DNA of 64,000 bases, taken from NCBI RefSeq assembly GCF_004011695.2, contig NC_082411.1, positions 620,001 to 684,000 on the forward strand, given 5' to 3'. Numbering within the stretch: position 1 is the stretch's first letter; every line of letters starts with the position of its first letter. Of this stretch, positions 10,750 through 23,947 are shown piece after piece. The translations under genes and the position numbers were made by a program. The notes beneath the pieces are model-generated. The model was not told where the DNA came from. It saw nothing but the letters and a program-made list of their open reading frames with translations, and did not search any database. Origin of the DNA: Ascochyta rabiei (Eukaryota > Ascomycota > Dothideomycetes > Pleosporales > Didymellaceae).

Positions 10750-13700
10750 CGTGCCCCTTCTTACAAAATAGTAAAGTCTCTTAAGCTAAAGTCCGTGTAC
10801 AAGTAACTGTAAGAGTCTAATACTAACAGTTTTTTTTTAAGTAAAAGAAAAATAAAGGAAAAGGGGATGTAGAAATCCTATATAAGAACCTATTAGTAGT
10901 TAGAGTGTAATTAAGGTATATGCCTTTAGTGGTATTATACAGGTCTCTCTAAATCCTTATATAAAAAAACAACCTCTAAGATCTTTTCTACTACACGAAC
11001 CCTGTAACGCAAAAATTATACCTCTTTCTGTTTAGAGCTTATATAAGAGAGTAGTACAAAGAGATTTATTAATTTGTTAGAGCTAGATTTATCCTTAACT
11101 TTAAGGTTAACCTTTATTAATAGTTAATTGCTAAACTATAGCAGCCTAAGGGCGAGCTTAAGCAGGTCTAGATTATGTTTAGCGTGTCTTTAGGCGTGTT
11201 TTTAACCTGTAAAGAAGCCTGTTAAAAGCAGCCTAATTTTCTATTAAGTAATTTATCCGCTTTTGTTAGCCTATCTTATCTTAACTAGATTTATTAAGAT
11301 TGCTAAACTAGCTGTTGTTAAAGGTGTCTTCTAGGCAAGGCTCCTAGTCTGTTAGCATTTAGAGTGCTAGTAGAACTAGTTTATTAGGATTGTTGTAGTA
11401 AAATAAGAAAGCGTTATAGTAGTTAAGATGTTGCTTAGTAGGTTCCTAGGTAGGTTTAGGGTTATTAGACTATTTAATAAGGTATTCCTATGTACTACGT
11501 TACTTTCTGTAATTAAGAAATAAGTTAACGTACTATTCTTAAGAGACTAAGCCCTAGTTGTTAGTGACCTCTACAGGTGTTAGTTTAGGTAGTGCTTAAT
11601 CTAGTAGGTTGTCTTAGCTTGTTTCCCTAAGCAAGTTAGAGTAAAATACTAGAAATATGCCTTTTAATATTATATCTGTAGGTAGGTCTAGCTTATATAT
11701 AGCTCTATTGTGTATAATATAAGTAACTAAGTATAGCCTAGTATACTTATAGTCTAGTTTTTTTAAAGGCTAGGTAGTATTCTAGTTGCGTGTAGAAACC
11801 TAAACTAGGTTGCTAACTACGTATTTTAGAGTCTGTTAGCAATAAGCATTAGCTTAGGCCTGTTATTCTTGTTGTGCCTAGGTAAGCTAAATCTTTAGAT
11901 ATTCTAGAAGGTTAGCGTAGGTGCAGAGTAACTTATTAGCGCGCAAGATTTAGTCTTTAGCTTCTTTTAACAATAGTTCTATTTAGGTATAGTCTTTACT
12001 AGGGTGTATACTACTATAAGGATAATACCTATAATCTATAAAGAAAGGTGTAAGTCTAGTAGACATATTAATAGTATTATTAGCTTAAAACTTAGCAAGA
12101 TACAGCTATAAAGCCTAATTATTTTATATATAGTTAACATACTTCCGCAAATAGATTTTAAGGCTTTAATAAGCTTGTTTAGTTTAACTATTAGTTTATA
12201 GATATTAAGAAGTCAATAGCTTAGCTAAGATTTAAAGGCGTTTGTAAACCTGCTTCTAGAATTTGTTTATAAAGGAAGTACCTTAATTAGATATAATAGT
12301 ACGTAGAAGTCTATAGAGGCGAAAAATTTCTATAAAGTAGTAAGCAAATTCCTTTAAAGAGCAACTAACTAATAGAAAGAAATGTTGCTGCTTAGTAAGA
12401 TAGTCTACTATAATAAGCAGTTTTGTATATAATTAGCTGTTAAGAGATAAAGCTAGTAAATCTTAAATATAGTCTACAGAGATATCTAACTACCTAGCGT
12501 TAGGGATTAGTAGGGGTTTAAGGAAACTGTTATAGGCTTCCTAGGAAGGCCTTACACATTTACACACCGCGCAAGCTTAGTAATATTTTTTAATAGACTA
12601 AGGCATACTAGGCTAATAGTAGCGCCTAATTATTAGATATAAAGTGGCTTTAGGACCTTTATAGCCTGTAATCTTATAGTTATAGCATAGGTTAAATATC
12701 TAGCGTTATAATTATGCGTTAGGGGGTATATAGAGCTAAGTCTTATCTAGAAATAGGCGTCTAGAGAAGCCTTTACTAATAGTGTGACAGTTAGCTAGGG
12801 AGATATAGTAGCTGTTTTTACAGAACTAAGAGCTTAGTTTATAGTTATTATTATCTAGGGTAGAAAAGATTTTCTATATAGCTGTATTAGTTGCATATAC
12901 GTTAGTAAGCATGTCTTTAGTAGATTAGAGATCTTCTAAATATAGTAGTAAATCTAGTAGTAATATCCTATAAACGTTGTCTATTAGGTTAAAGTTATCT
13001 TCTAAGTTATTAGGCTCTGCTAAGGGTGTCTAAGTAGCGTAGAACGTTGTTATTGCCTAAACTTCTAGTAAGATAAATTTAGGTCGTCTACTAGTAGTAA
13101 GGGAGAGAGCTTATAGAGTAGCTTATATTATAGGCGTAACTCCTAGGTCTAGGTTACGTAGTTCTAGGATAATTTAGTGTGTGTCTAATAACTATATATC
13201 TTATTTATACCTAGAGATGTTCTAAGAACGTTAGCTTAACGTATCTGCTTTACTATTTATAGGTCTAGGTGCGTATATTATTTTAAAATTAAACTAAGAG
13301 AGAAACAGTAACTATTAAGCTTAGCTTTAGTTAAGCTTCTTAGTCTTTATAAAGGTTTCTAGGTTCTTATAATCTGTTATTACCTATATTATATAAGGGG
13401 AGCCTATAAGTTCTAGTTCCTACTCTTTAAAGGCTTATATAATAGCTATAAGTTTTATATTATAGTTATTATAATTACATTCTATAGATAAGTGTTTTTT
13501 TAAGAAGAACGCAATAGGTTGCAGGTTGCCTTTTTAATTCTGTTACTTTATAATTCCTCCTATAGCCTAGCTAGAGGAATTAGTATAGATAATAACTAGC
13601 TGCGTAGAATTAAAGTGTTAGAGTACAATATCTAGTTAGAAGGCGCTTTTTAATGCTTAAAAGGCGTCTTTATAGGCTTAGGTGGGCTTAAAGTCTTAGT

Positions 13701-16700
13701 ACTAGACAGAACGTTAGATTACTAAGGGATCTTTCTTAGAGGGTCTAGAAACAATAGTGGATTTAACAGCTTGTGTTAAGGGGAGAGCAATTAACAAGTA
13801 CCCTTTAATAAAATGTTAATAGAATCTAGTAAAACCTAGAAAGGAGAGAATGTTAGGTACTGTTTTAGGCATCTCCTAATCTTAGATAGCTTTAATTTTG
13901 TTAGGGTCTATTTGTACGCTGTTGTTGGTAATAATTATACCTAGGAACTTAACGCGTTCCTTATAGAATTTAGATTTCTTTAAATCTACGTAAAATCCTT
14001 AATCTTTAAGTCTGCTAAGAACTTTCTTAACGTAATCCTTATGTTTAGCTAGAGAGTTAGAAAAGACTAGGACGTTATCTAAATATGCTGTGCAGAATTA
14101 ATTAAGGTATTTAAACAATAAGTTATTAATTACCTGCTAAAAAGTTACTAGGGCGTTATATAGTCTAAAGGGTATAACTTTATACTAGTATGTACCTTTT
14201 TATATAGAGAATGCTGTAAGCTATTCTAAGCTAGGTTTTATCTAAATTCTATAAAAGGTGTAGATAATATTAAATTTTAAGAATATAGTTGCCTAGTTAA
14301 GTTATGCTATAGTTTTGCGGAAAAATAGAATAGGATATTAGTCCTTAATAGTAGCGTTGTTAAGCTTCTAGTAATCCACACAGACTTGCAGGCCCCCCCT
14401 AGGTTTAGCAACAATAAGTAGGTTATTTTAAGCAGGGGAGTTGCAGCGTTTAATAAAACCTTATGCCTTGTTTTCCTTAATATAGTGTTTAATAGCTTCT
14501 ATTTACTGTCTAGAGAAAGGTTAAAGGTAATAATTAGGAGGGTTTATACCTAGTTTAAGCTTTATCTTATAGTTAAAGTTACTGTAGTTAGGAAGAGTTT
14601 TAGCAGCTTCCCTATTAAATGTTAGGATAAAGTTAGCGTATTCCTTTAGTTCTTTAGAGGTATGTAAGTTAGAAAGGGGCAGGTTCTAACTTAGTTAGAA
14701 GAATTTGTTAAAATTAGTATCTGCTAAAGCGCGTCTAGTAGTTATAACTTAAAGTCTTTATAGTAAGATAAGGGAGTAATTAGTACGTTTTCTATATAGC
14801 CTTACTATAGAAGCTAATATAATATAGATATTATATGTCTTTTATACTATATAAGTATAAGGTAATCTAGAAAGTATAGATTTAGGTTAAGTAGATTACC
14901 CTTTGTAGTAGTTGCTGGAACTAGGTTTTAATAGTAGCAGGGGCTTAGCATCTAGTAGGGAACCTTTGCAAAGTAGGGCAGGGGTTTAAGTAGTTAAGTT
15001 ATAGTGCTGTAAGTAATACTTATCTGTAAAGGTAATAGAGTAGTTTTACTAGGAAATAGTAGGGTTATAAATAGCCCTCTACCTAAATCTAAGGATTAGG
15101 TAAAAAGATCTATAATTGTTTATAACATAGGCGCTAGTACGCTTAAGGTGTAAGTTAATTTTAAGGTAAAACTCTACTTAATGTGTAATAGTTTCTGCAG
15201 GTTTACTGTTATATCCTTAATAGATAATAGGTGTTATTAGAGGAATAAGCTAAAGGGCGCCTATTTTCTTTAAGAAGGTGTTAGATATAAAGCTAGCGTT
15301 AGCGCTATTGTCTGCTAGTGTGCAGACACTGTAAGGGGCATTTTTATTACAGCCTAAGAAAGCCTAGAAAGCTAATTAGCTGCCTGTCTAAATAGGTTTC
15401 TTAGTAGTTATCTAGGTGGTATTAACCTAGCAAATAATTAAGCTAGCCTTAGTAGTGTCTAAGTAGGGTATAAAAGGGTTAAAAGAGCGCACTTATTAGG
15501 AAACAGTCCTTAGGTAGTAACTATTATCTAAGGTACCTAGTTTTCCAAATTAGAGGCGTATTTGTTTAAGGAGTTAAATTTGTTATCTTTACTGTCTAAT
15601 AGTAGGAATTAGTCTGTAGAGATATGTTAGTTTATAGTAGAGTTCTTAGGTACAGCTACTAGTATAGCGTAGGTCTTAGGCTTAGGAGGAGCAGGGCATT
15701 AATTTGCTTTGTAACCCTTAGTTCTGTAGTTAAAACACGTAAATATATTAGTTATAAAACTAGTCTCCTTAGGTTAACGCTAGTAGGTATCCTTGTTCTC
15801 TTAGCTTAGTACAGGTTAAAGAACAGCAGGCAACCCTAGGGAGATAGTAGTAGTGTTTTCGTAAGTAGCCTAACGGTTGTAAGGACTAAAACAATTCTAC
15901 CTATCTTCTAGGATATCCTTATTGTTAACCTTAGAAGGAATATAAGCGTGGTTGTAGAAGAAGGTATTAAGCTAGTTATAGTAGTTACGTAGCCTAGACA
16001 GTAATTTATTATAGGCCACGTTAGCTATCTATTACTACGCAAAATTAGGGAGTTTAGTCTATAGCTAATAGTAATGTGTTTCTAGTATCTAGTTAAGTTA
16101 CTAAGCAAAATATTCTATCTTAGTGCAGAAGACTAAAAACGCTATAGCAACATTAGTAATTTCTAGGCTAGGGTATTATAGGAATATAAACAGGTTAAAG
16201 GCGCATTTAGCTAAACTATAGATATTCTTATTTCTATAAACTTCCTATAGATAATAGATGCAATCTATAGGGTTAGAGTAGTAGTAGGTAAACCTAGAGG
16301 GATCTTATAGAAGAGTGTAGGCAGGTTCTTTAGTGTAGATTAAGAAGAAATTAGCCTAGTCTGCAGGATGTTAATAGTTCTAACTATTAGCGCGCATAAA
16401 GTGTAAGTAGTTAAATAACTAATTATTAAAGTTGTCCTTAGGGCTTATAAAATAGGACAGTTTCTTTATAGCCTTGTCTAGTTAGTTGTTGTACTAGTCT
16501 AAGGACTAGAGGAATTAATAAGCGCTAGCTAGAGTAGAAGTTAGAGCAACTAGGGTAGTACTCCCTAGTAGCGTGTATATAGAAGGCGCCTTAACCTATA
16601 TTAGAGGGGTACAGAATTAGTCTATTATAGTAGGTGTGTTGTTATAAAGCTATAACTATAATAGTATGCTAGTATAGGTGCCTGCTAAGCCTAGTGTTTT

Positions 16701-18466
16701 AGGCTTAGGAATATTAGAGGACTACTAAGCTAAGCAAAGGAGGTGTCTAAAGCAGGAGGGGGGTTAGTTAGTAGTGTTATTAGCCTAGCCTCCCAGATAT
16801 TCCTGTGCTAAGCCTTAATTAGCTTTTAGCTTAAGCTGTTAGTAATACTAAGTAAGTTAAGTAGATTACTGCTAATGCTAAGTAAACTTAGCTTATAAGT
16901 TGTTTAGTTAAGAGGCTGTCTAATTATTATAGTTAATTAGTTAGGAATAAAAGTGCTTAGCCTAATCTAGCTTAATTTGCTTATTATTTAGTTGCTAGGA
17001 TAGCGCGTGTAGACTGCTATTAACCTTACTAAGAAGTTCTAGAAAGAAGGTAGAGAGTATAGAGTATTGTCTGTAGGTAAGGTGTATAAAATACCTATCT
17101 AGATAGTTATTAGATAGCAGAGGCAGCCCTAGATTCTAAACAAGAGGATCAAGGGACTAGAAGTTAAAATCTATAAGCAGTGCGATAAGGAACTTTAAAG
17201 GTTAGTCACCTAGGCTGAAGTATTTAACTAGGAAGTGTTTAACTATAGTAGTAGGAAGGTACTAAAACTATTAGGAGAGACTGTTATTTAAAGGGACCTA
17301 AGAGGACATAGCGCGCATAGAGTCCTTATAGTAAAACTGTAGAGCTAGAGTAGAGGTGTCCTACTAGCTAGCGTAAGTAGATTCTTTCTATAGCCTTAGA
17401 GTAGCGCTAGTAAGTTTCTGCAGGGAAGCCTGTCCCTAAGGGGAGTAGAGAGTAGGCTAGTAGATTTCTGTAACAGTATCCTCTGTTTTAACAGTAGCTT
17501 GCTTGTCTTTCTATGTCTAAGACTTTAGTTAGTTAGTAGATAAAGCAGATTAACTGCTGCGTGTAATAAAGGTTCCTAGAGCAGCAGCTTTCTTATATGT
17601 CTTATAGCTAAAGTCTTAAACATAATTAGAAATAGCACTACTACTCTAGTAATTAAAGGACTTGGGATCTATAGGGGTTTCTAGGTAGTATAGGTAAGAC
17701 TTATTATAAGAAGTCTTCTTTATAGAAGTAGAAGAAGGCTAGGGAGGTAGTATAGAGTTAGGCTTAATATTATCCTTATTAGTTAGTAATATAGCCGTAA
17801 TGTATAAAGATGTTAGTAGAAGTTAAAGGGTTATGTCTGTAAAGGTAAGTGTAGTAGTAGTAGGTAGTTAGAGGAGAAGCAGAGCACCTAGTACCTTTTA
17901 AGTAGTAGTAGGGCCTAGATGTTTAGTAGTAAAAGTACTATATATAAGTAAAAAACAAATTCTAGTAAAAGAGCTATATATTAGTAAAAGACAAAGAAGT
18001 AAGCGTTTCTTAAAATAAAGGGGTAGAGGATACTTAGGGGCGCTAGACCTCTTAGAAGGCGCTAGTAGATTAAAAGAAATAGGTACTAGACCGCTTAAAA
18101 GGTGCTAAAGGGAGGCGCTAGACTACTTAAAAGGCGCTAGTTAGTTAGGGGGTAAAACAAAAGGCTAGTACTCTAGAGCCAAAAGAAAACGATAATTTAG
18201 CCTACTAAATGTTAAAGATAGGTAATCTGTACTTAGAAGACGTGCAGAGGAGGCTAATTTATACTTAAAAACAGGCACTTACTACCTACGCTAGTTAGGG
18301 GTAGAGACTAAGAAAAGAACTCTTAATAGGGCTAATACTTAGTAAAGAGATAGTATACTAGACTAAAACTTTAGTGTAACCTTAAGTAGTAGTAGCTAAC
18401 TACTAGCTTAATAAAGGCAGAAGCCTAAGAGAAAGCTAAATTTTTTAGCTGTTAGGTCTGCTATTA
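10750..18466 (-). pseudogene. Decayed Gypsy-2 gag-pol
   Basis: The internal region of Gypsy-2 reads on the minus strand as a single decayed polyprotein. Reverse transcriptase is secure at about 14050-14600, with RNase H expected below it (about 13,200-13,800), integrase below that (about 11,800-12,700) and protease/gag above (about 15,300-17,500). Only the reverse transcriptase is firmly identified from motifs; the other positions follow from the usual Gypsy order. Confidence 0.75.
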
Positions 18467-18721
18467 TATAAGGTAGACTTTATAAGTATAAAAGTAGTAA
18501 TCTAGTAAACTAATAGATTTAAAAGAGGAGTAAACAAAATAGCAGACAGCGAGCTACAAGAGGGCGGAGAGAGAGGCCTACTTATAGTAGTAAGGCCTGT
18601 ACTCTCTATAAGTAAAAGTAAAGGTAAGTAAAGAAAGGTTCTACTAGGTTTAATGGAATCTGCTAGTAGGTTGTGACATATACTAGTAGGTTACTATCTT
18701 ACCTTAGTAGAAGTCCTAATA
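18467..18721 (-). repeat. Gypsy-2 5' LTR (right copy)
   Basis: Partner of 10495-10749, also 255 bp. Its ends read TA...TA where the left copy keeps TG...CA, so this copy took more RIP hits at its termini. Confidence 0.93.
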
Positions 18722-18726
18722 AACTA

Positions 18727-21590
18727 GGAAGATCTAATAACGCTATGTTAAAGAAACAGCAACACTATAGCTATCCTAATAGAAAGCTTTAGATAGTAGG
18801 TTATTAAAAAACTAAATATAGCTATAGTAGTACTCTATATGCGTATAAATTATAATAGAAGATTACTATAGAAAGTAACAGCTATAATAAAGTATAAGAG
18901 GCTTAGATATCTAGAACTATCTATAATTAAGCACCTTATGTATTAATCTAAGGGGGTAAAGATTAAAGGTATTATAACAGTGTAATATAACATATATAGA
19001 TAATTAAAGTTAAAGTATTAAATATAAAGAACTCTATAATTTAATAATAAAGGCCTAGGTAAATAAATAGCTATAGACTTCTATAATAATAAAGCAGGAA
19101 GCTTTAATAAGGAAAAGAGTTAAATACTTATTACCTGCTAACACTCTTAGTACGTGTAGGACTTCTACTTTAAGGACAACAGGCCTGTAAGATCTATTAT
19201 CTGTCTACTTAGAAGCTTTGTCTAGTTCTTAAAGAAACAGTTTAATATTATAGTTAAGGTAATTAAGTTAAATAATAAAATTGTTATAGTTAAATAAGAG
19301 GTTAAGAGATAGTGCACGTCCCTCTTAATAAGACCTAAGCCTTCTACTCTAGACACATAAGCTTAGAATAGAGGAGCTAAACGCTTAGAGGGTGTAATAA
19401 AAGAGAAGGTATACGTAATTTAACTAGACGCAAATCTACTATAGGAACTTAAGCTAGAAATTACTAGAGCGGTAGTATACCTATACAATTAGACTCTAAA
19501 TTATCTAAATAAGTAGAGATTACTATATAAAATATTCTTTATATATATAGCTACTATAAATAGTATAGTTACTAGACCTTAAAAACTAAACTAGGCTTAC
19601 TTAAGAGTATACAGATGCAAAGTATTTACTATAACTAATAATACTTATTAAAGAAAATTAAGGCTATAAAGACTAGACCTAAAGGTATAGATTAGATACT
19701 TAGTAGAATACTAGTCTACTAACATATACTAAATCTAGGTTCTATTAATAGCTAAAGTAATTAGTACCTGTATTATAGTGTTTAATAAAGAAACAATATT
19801 TAATAGTAAAATAGAGGATATTATAGATAACCTTATATATAATATATTAGAGAAAATTACAACTTAGATTAGTATAGTTAAACTTCTAGCTATATAGAGC
19901 TATATATCTAAAACTAAAACGTTCTATAAGGATAGGATAACGTAGGAGAACACTCTACGTGCTAAACAACCCTAATATTACTAAGGTAGGAAGATTATAG
20001 AGGCATACCTAACGCCTCTACTAACTCCTCTACTAGCAGTATTCCTAACTAAATAGATAAGCTACAATAAGACAACAGACTAACTTAAATAAGACTAAGG
20101 AACGTCTATAACAACGCTGTAGGCAGCTGTATTTATAGCAGGCACTAAGGTAAAACACCTTAGTTAATATAAAGGAAAACCTTTTAATAAAGCTTAATTA
20201 AAGAGGATTATAGTAAAGGGAATTAAGCTGTATTAGAATAAACTTCTGCTATTACCTATAGTATACTTAAAGCTAGAGAAGCACCCTCTCTATAAGACGT
20301 TTAAATAAGTAGAAAATAAACACCTATAAAGCTACAAATAAATAGAGTTATAGACTGAAGTTCTAGCAGCTCTAGTTTAGAAGTCTAGATAATAAATACT
20401 TAACTATATATAGGTCTATATATATAAGTTTAATAAATACTACTACCTTAATAAGTATAAAGTAAGGCTTATAGTTAGAGGAGACTAATAATATAATATT
20501 ACGTTATAAGATACGTATACAGCAACACTTATAGGCTAATTACTTAGAATACTAATAGTAATTGCTATAAAATATAATCTTAAACTAAAATAATAGAATA
20601 TTCTAAATGTGTTTGTCTATATAGCTATTAACTGCAAAATATATATAAGGATGCTAAGAGGATACTAAAAGACAGGTACCTTACTAAAGGTATAGAAAGC
20701 CTTATATAGACTCTACATCTCCTCTCTACTATAGTAGAAGGAATTTATAGTAATATTAGCTAGAATTAGATTTAAATAAGTACTATAAGAGCTATACTGT
20801 ATAATTAAGGATAGAATAATTATCTTCTTCTATATAGATAATATTATAATTATATACTACCTAAAGCATAAATAAGAGGTAGATAATACTATTAAACAGA
20901 TATAGGAGCAATACCTATATACTAGAGGAGATAACCTTTAATAGTTCCTTAGTGTAGAAGTCTAACGTAATAGATAGTAATAGATAATTTAATTATTATA
21001 AGCTGCATATATTAATAAGATTAGTTAATTAGTAACTAGATAGAACGTAAGGTATAATACGCTAATATCTAAAATTAAACTTAAGCCTAGGAACAGTCTA
21101 GCTAAACTACTAGAGTATAATTAATATTAGTAAAAGATTAGATTCCTGTTATTTATAGTAGTAACTACTTAACCTAATATAGCGTTTGCTACATCGCAAC
21201 TTACATACTTTCTAGTTAACCTAAGTAATAAACACTAAGATACTGCTAACTAAGTACTTCTGTACCTACAGAAGATAAGAAATCTATTACTTAACTTTAG
21301 ATAAAGTAAAGGACTTAAAGTTATAAGTAACGTATTATTTACTAACAATACTATAGACTAGAAGAGTTCCTAAGGATACGCTATTAAGCTATTTAGAGGA
21401 CTTATTACCTAGAGAGTAAATAAATAAGATACTGTTACAACGTTAACTACTAAGGCTAAGCTCCTAGCACTGTCTTAAGTAGCTAAGGAAGTAATATTTA
21501 CCTCTTAACTATTAAAAGAGCTTTAGGTAACCCTAAGTAATCCTATAATTATAATTAAATATAATAATATATAGATAATATATCTAGTTA
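18727..21590 (+). pseudogene. Decayed Copia integrase, reverse transcriptase and RNase H
   Basis: This is the Copia polyprotein downstream of the Gypsy-2 insertion. About 19370-19620 reads GAKRLEGVIKEK, LDANLL-ELKLEITRAVVYLYN and YKIFFIYIATIN, matching Copia integrase. About 20455-20490 reads KYKVRLIVRGD and is followed by reverse transcriptase; at about 20845 the catalytic box is FFYIDNIII, where YVDD is expected, so one catalytic Asp is lost. About 21215-21520 reads as the Copia RNase H (NNTID-KSS-GYAIKLF and TTKAKLLALS). Stops are frequent. The frame is interrupted at 21590 by transposon C. Confidence 0.88.
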
Positions 21591-23453
21591 ACATACTCTA
21601 TAGGTAAGCGGATTAAACGGGTAAGCAGATTACTCTGCTAAGACTACACTAAATTTCTACCCTATTATAGCTTATATTAGCCTACTTTAGCCTTATATAC
21701 AGTAGTGTAGTATATAATATTATTTAGAAACATCTTCTATAGCCTTCTTATATATACGTAAGTTATATCTAATATTATAGCACTTTATACAGCGTCTTTA
21801 GGTTACTTCCCCTTCTTTAGCGCGTACTTGCTTCTTTGCCTTCTTACTATTACTACACGCCCTAAACTTAGTTAGAGTAGTTAATTAAAGGCCTTCCTTA
21901 GCTGTTAGGACTCTCTCCTGCTATAATTGCTTTCTTTTATGCAATTTACGTTGCGTAGCAGCCTTATTTACTGCTTAAAGCCTAGTAATCTCTCTTTAAG
22001 CTAACACTAGCTTATGCACTACTATAGCTGCGCCTTTAGTAAGCTTTTTAAAGGCCTTAACTATTAAAGTTAGTAAGCTGCTTGCATGCCTTAAAATCCT
22101 CTCTTAAACCAGCGTTAATTGCGACCCTAATTACAGGGTAGTGCTTAGGGTTTAGGACTGCTAGGGCTTATCTTCTACAGTAGGTAGCAGTAGGGTACGT
22201 AGGCGGACATTAAGACCTATTATAACCTGTTCTAGGTTAAGAGGGACTATTCTAGCGCCTTAGAAGCCTCCTTAGATATTGCTAGAAGTAAATGTCTTCT
22301 TATAGGCGTCTATAAAGCATAGTAGGAACTTAGTTTTAGTAATATAAGTAATATAGTTATATATAAGATTCTTAGCTTAGCGCCTATATGCCTTCTTTAG
22401 AGGGGTAAAACAACCTATATCTAGTAGTTATAAGAGGTAAGATAAGTATAGAGGTATACACAGTGTAACAATCTTTACTTCCTTATAGTATTATTAGAAG
22501 TTAAGGGAGTTATACCTCTTATAGCTGTTAATAAGAAGCAGCTAGTACACTTCTTAGGTGCGCGTCTTTGTATAGGCATTAAAGTGCTTTAACTAGTCTA
22601 GACTAAGCTTATTAGTAGTCTATCTGTTCTTAGAGACTCTAATAACCTAGTTATAGGGCAGATTGTCCTCTTTGTACTAGGTAGAGAGGTAGTTACAGCC
22701 TTTAAAGATAATAAAGAGTAGAATAGCCTACCCTATGCTATTAATGCCCTATATAACTATTATCTACTCTTAATTACCCTACTACACTGCCTTTAGCTAT
22801 TCTTAACGCTCTAAGCCTATAATAACTGCTTCTGTTAATATCTAGCCTATTATAAAGCCTGTCTTATTAAAGTTATACGTGTTATTGTCCTAAATGCTAT
22901 ACTTAGCTTTAACATTCGCTATAAGCCTAAACTAGCCCCTAATAATCTCTAGATCCTTATAGAGGGCTCTCTTGTAGTTATACTTATAATTAAACCTTAC
23001 TTTAAGGTTAGGGCAGCGCTTAATAAACGTGTTAGGCTAGTTTATGCTAATATAGCCTATATTACGCTTAGTATGTAAAGAATTAGCTATATTAGCTATA
23101 GCAGCTAGCTAAGAGGTAAATCCTTGTGTATCTAGCTTAAGGATATACTTAGTAATTACGTCCTCCTTAGTCTAGTCTATAATCTGTTAAACTAGCGTAT
23201 AATTAGCTTATGTAGGTTGTCCTATGTATTAAGCGTGTAGTATGCTGTAAGGTACGTTATATATAGCTGCAGCACGTTACATAGTAAGCGTTACGTCTTA
23301 TTTAATTACCTAGAGCGTAAGCTGTATCGCAGCTTCTCTTAAGGGCGTAGATTAATGTTGTTGTTAAGGCATTGTGTGGTAAGGTGGAGGTTTAGTGTAG
23401 TCTTAGCAGAGTAATCCGCTTACCTGTTTAATTCGCTTACCTGTAGAGTACGT
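21591..23453 (-). mobile_element. Fot1/pogo-type DNA transposon C, RIP-inactivated
   Basis: The inverted repeats begin ACATACTCTATAGGTAAGC on the left and ACGTACTCTACAGGTAAGC on the complement of the right end. They match for about 60 bp and are flanked by TA (21589-21590 and 23454-23455). Length is 1863 bp. Two copies of GGTAAGC-GATT lie in each repeat. The minus strand shows the same decayed DDE transposase landmarks as elements A and B (complement of about 22850-22910 contains the YNFN segment). It interrupts the Copia polyprotein after RNase H. Confidence 0.88.
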
Positions 23454-23774
23454 TAACATAAATATTACTAAGATATAAACTAAAATTTAGCATGTTAATA
23501 TACACAACTACTAGTTATAATAAGAAGTTAACTGTAAAATAATTAAAGTAGAATATATCCTATCTAATAATATAATTATAGATAGATTTACAAAGTTATT
23601 ACTAATTAGTAAATAGGCTAGCTTTCTTAATTAGTTAGGACTTGTTAAGGGCTAGAAGGGTATATTAAGGGATATTCTGCTTAAGAAGATATAAGAGCAA
23701 CTAGAAGACCTTACATTAAAGAGTTAATTAACTAGTTTACGCAGCTTACAATAGGATTCTAAGCTAAGGGGGTG
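23454..23774 (+). pseudogene. Copia polyprotein C-terminus
   Basis: The frame broken by transposon C resumes here and reads VEYILSNNIIIDRFTKLL, the RIP-altered form of the Copia RNase H tail (ADGFTKxL). A stop and a purine tract (23763-23772) follow, directly before the 3' LTR. Confidence 0.8.
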
Positions 23775-23942
23775 TGTTAAATAAAAGGTATTAGAGAAAT
23801 AGGTTAGGTAATATACCTGCTAAGAAACTGTGTAGAGGCCTCTACTAGAACCTAGATAAGAGAAAAATCACCCTTATATAGAACAAGAACAGATTATTAA
23901 TATATTATTATTAACTCATTACTATTACTATCTAATCTAACA
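23775..23942 (+). repeat. Copia 3' LTR
   Basis: A 168-bp partner of the 5' LTR, with intact TGTTA...TAACA ends and a following TCTAT target duplication. Confidence 0.92.
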
Positions 23943-23947
23943 TCTAT

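Larger units (their letters stand above)
10495..18721 (-). mobile_element. Ty3/Gypsy retrotransposon (Gypsy-2), nested in Copia
   Basis: Two 255-bp LTRs (10495-10749 and 18467-18721) delimit 8227 bp, and AACTA is duplicated just outside both ends (10490-10494 and 18722-18726). Coding is on the minus strand. A purine tract (complement of 10753-10761) lies beside the left LTR, which is therefore the 3' LTR. The complement of 14371-14412 reads VAKPRGGLQVCVDY, a Gypsy reverse transcriptase signature. The complement of about 14061-14090 reads AYLDNVLVFS, the catalytic YxDD box with the second Asp changed to Asn. Gag should lie toward 16-18 kb and integrase toward 11-13 kb. RIP stops make it inactive. 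Confidence 0.9.
8587..23942 (+). mobile_element. Ty1/Copia retrotransposon with nested insertions
   Basis: Two 168-bp LTRs (8587-8754 and 23775-23942) bound the element. The identical 5-bp sequence TCTAT lies immediately outside both (8582-8586 and 23943-23947), a clean target-site duplication. Removing the nested Gypsy-2 and the Fot1-type insert leaves about 5.26 kb, a normal Copia size. The plus strand shows, in order, gag, protease (about 10225-10370), integrase (about 19130-19500), reverse transcriptase (about 20380-20950) and RNase H (about 21200-21520), all with RIP stops. A purine tract precedes the 3' LTR at about 23763-23772. The two LTRs differ at about eight positions, nearly all C/T or G/A. 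Confidence 0.9.
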
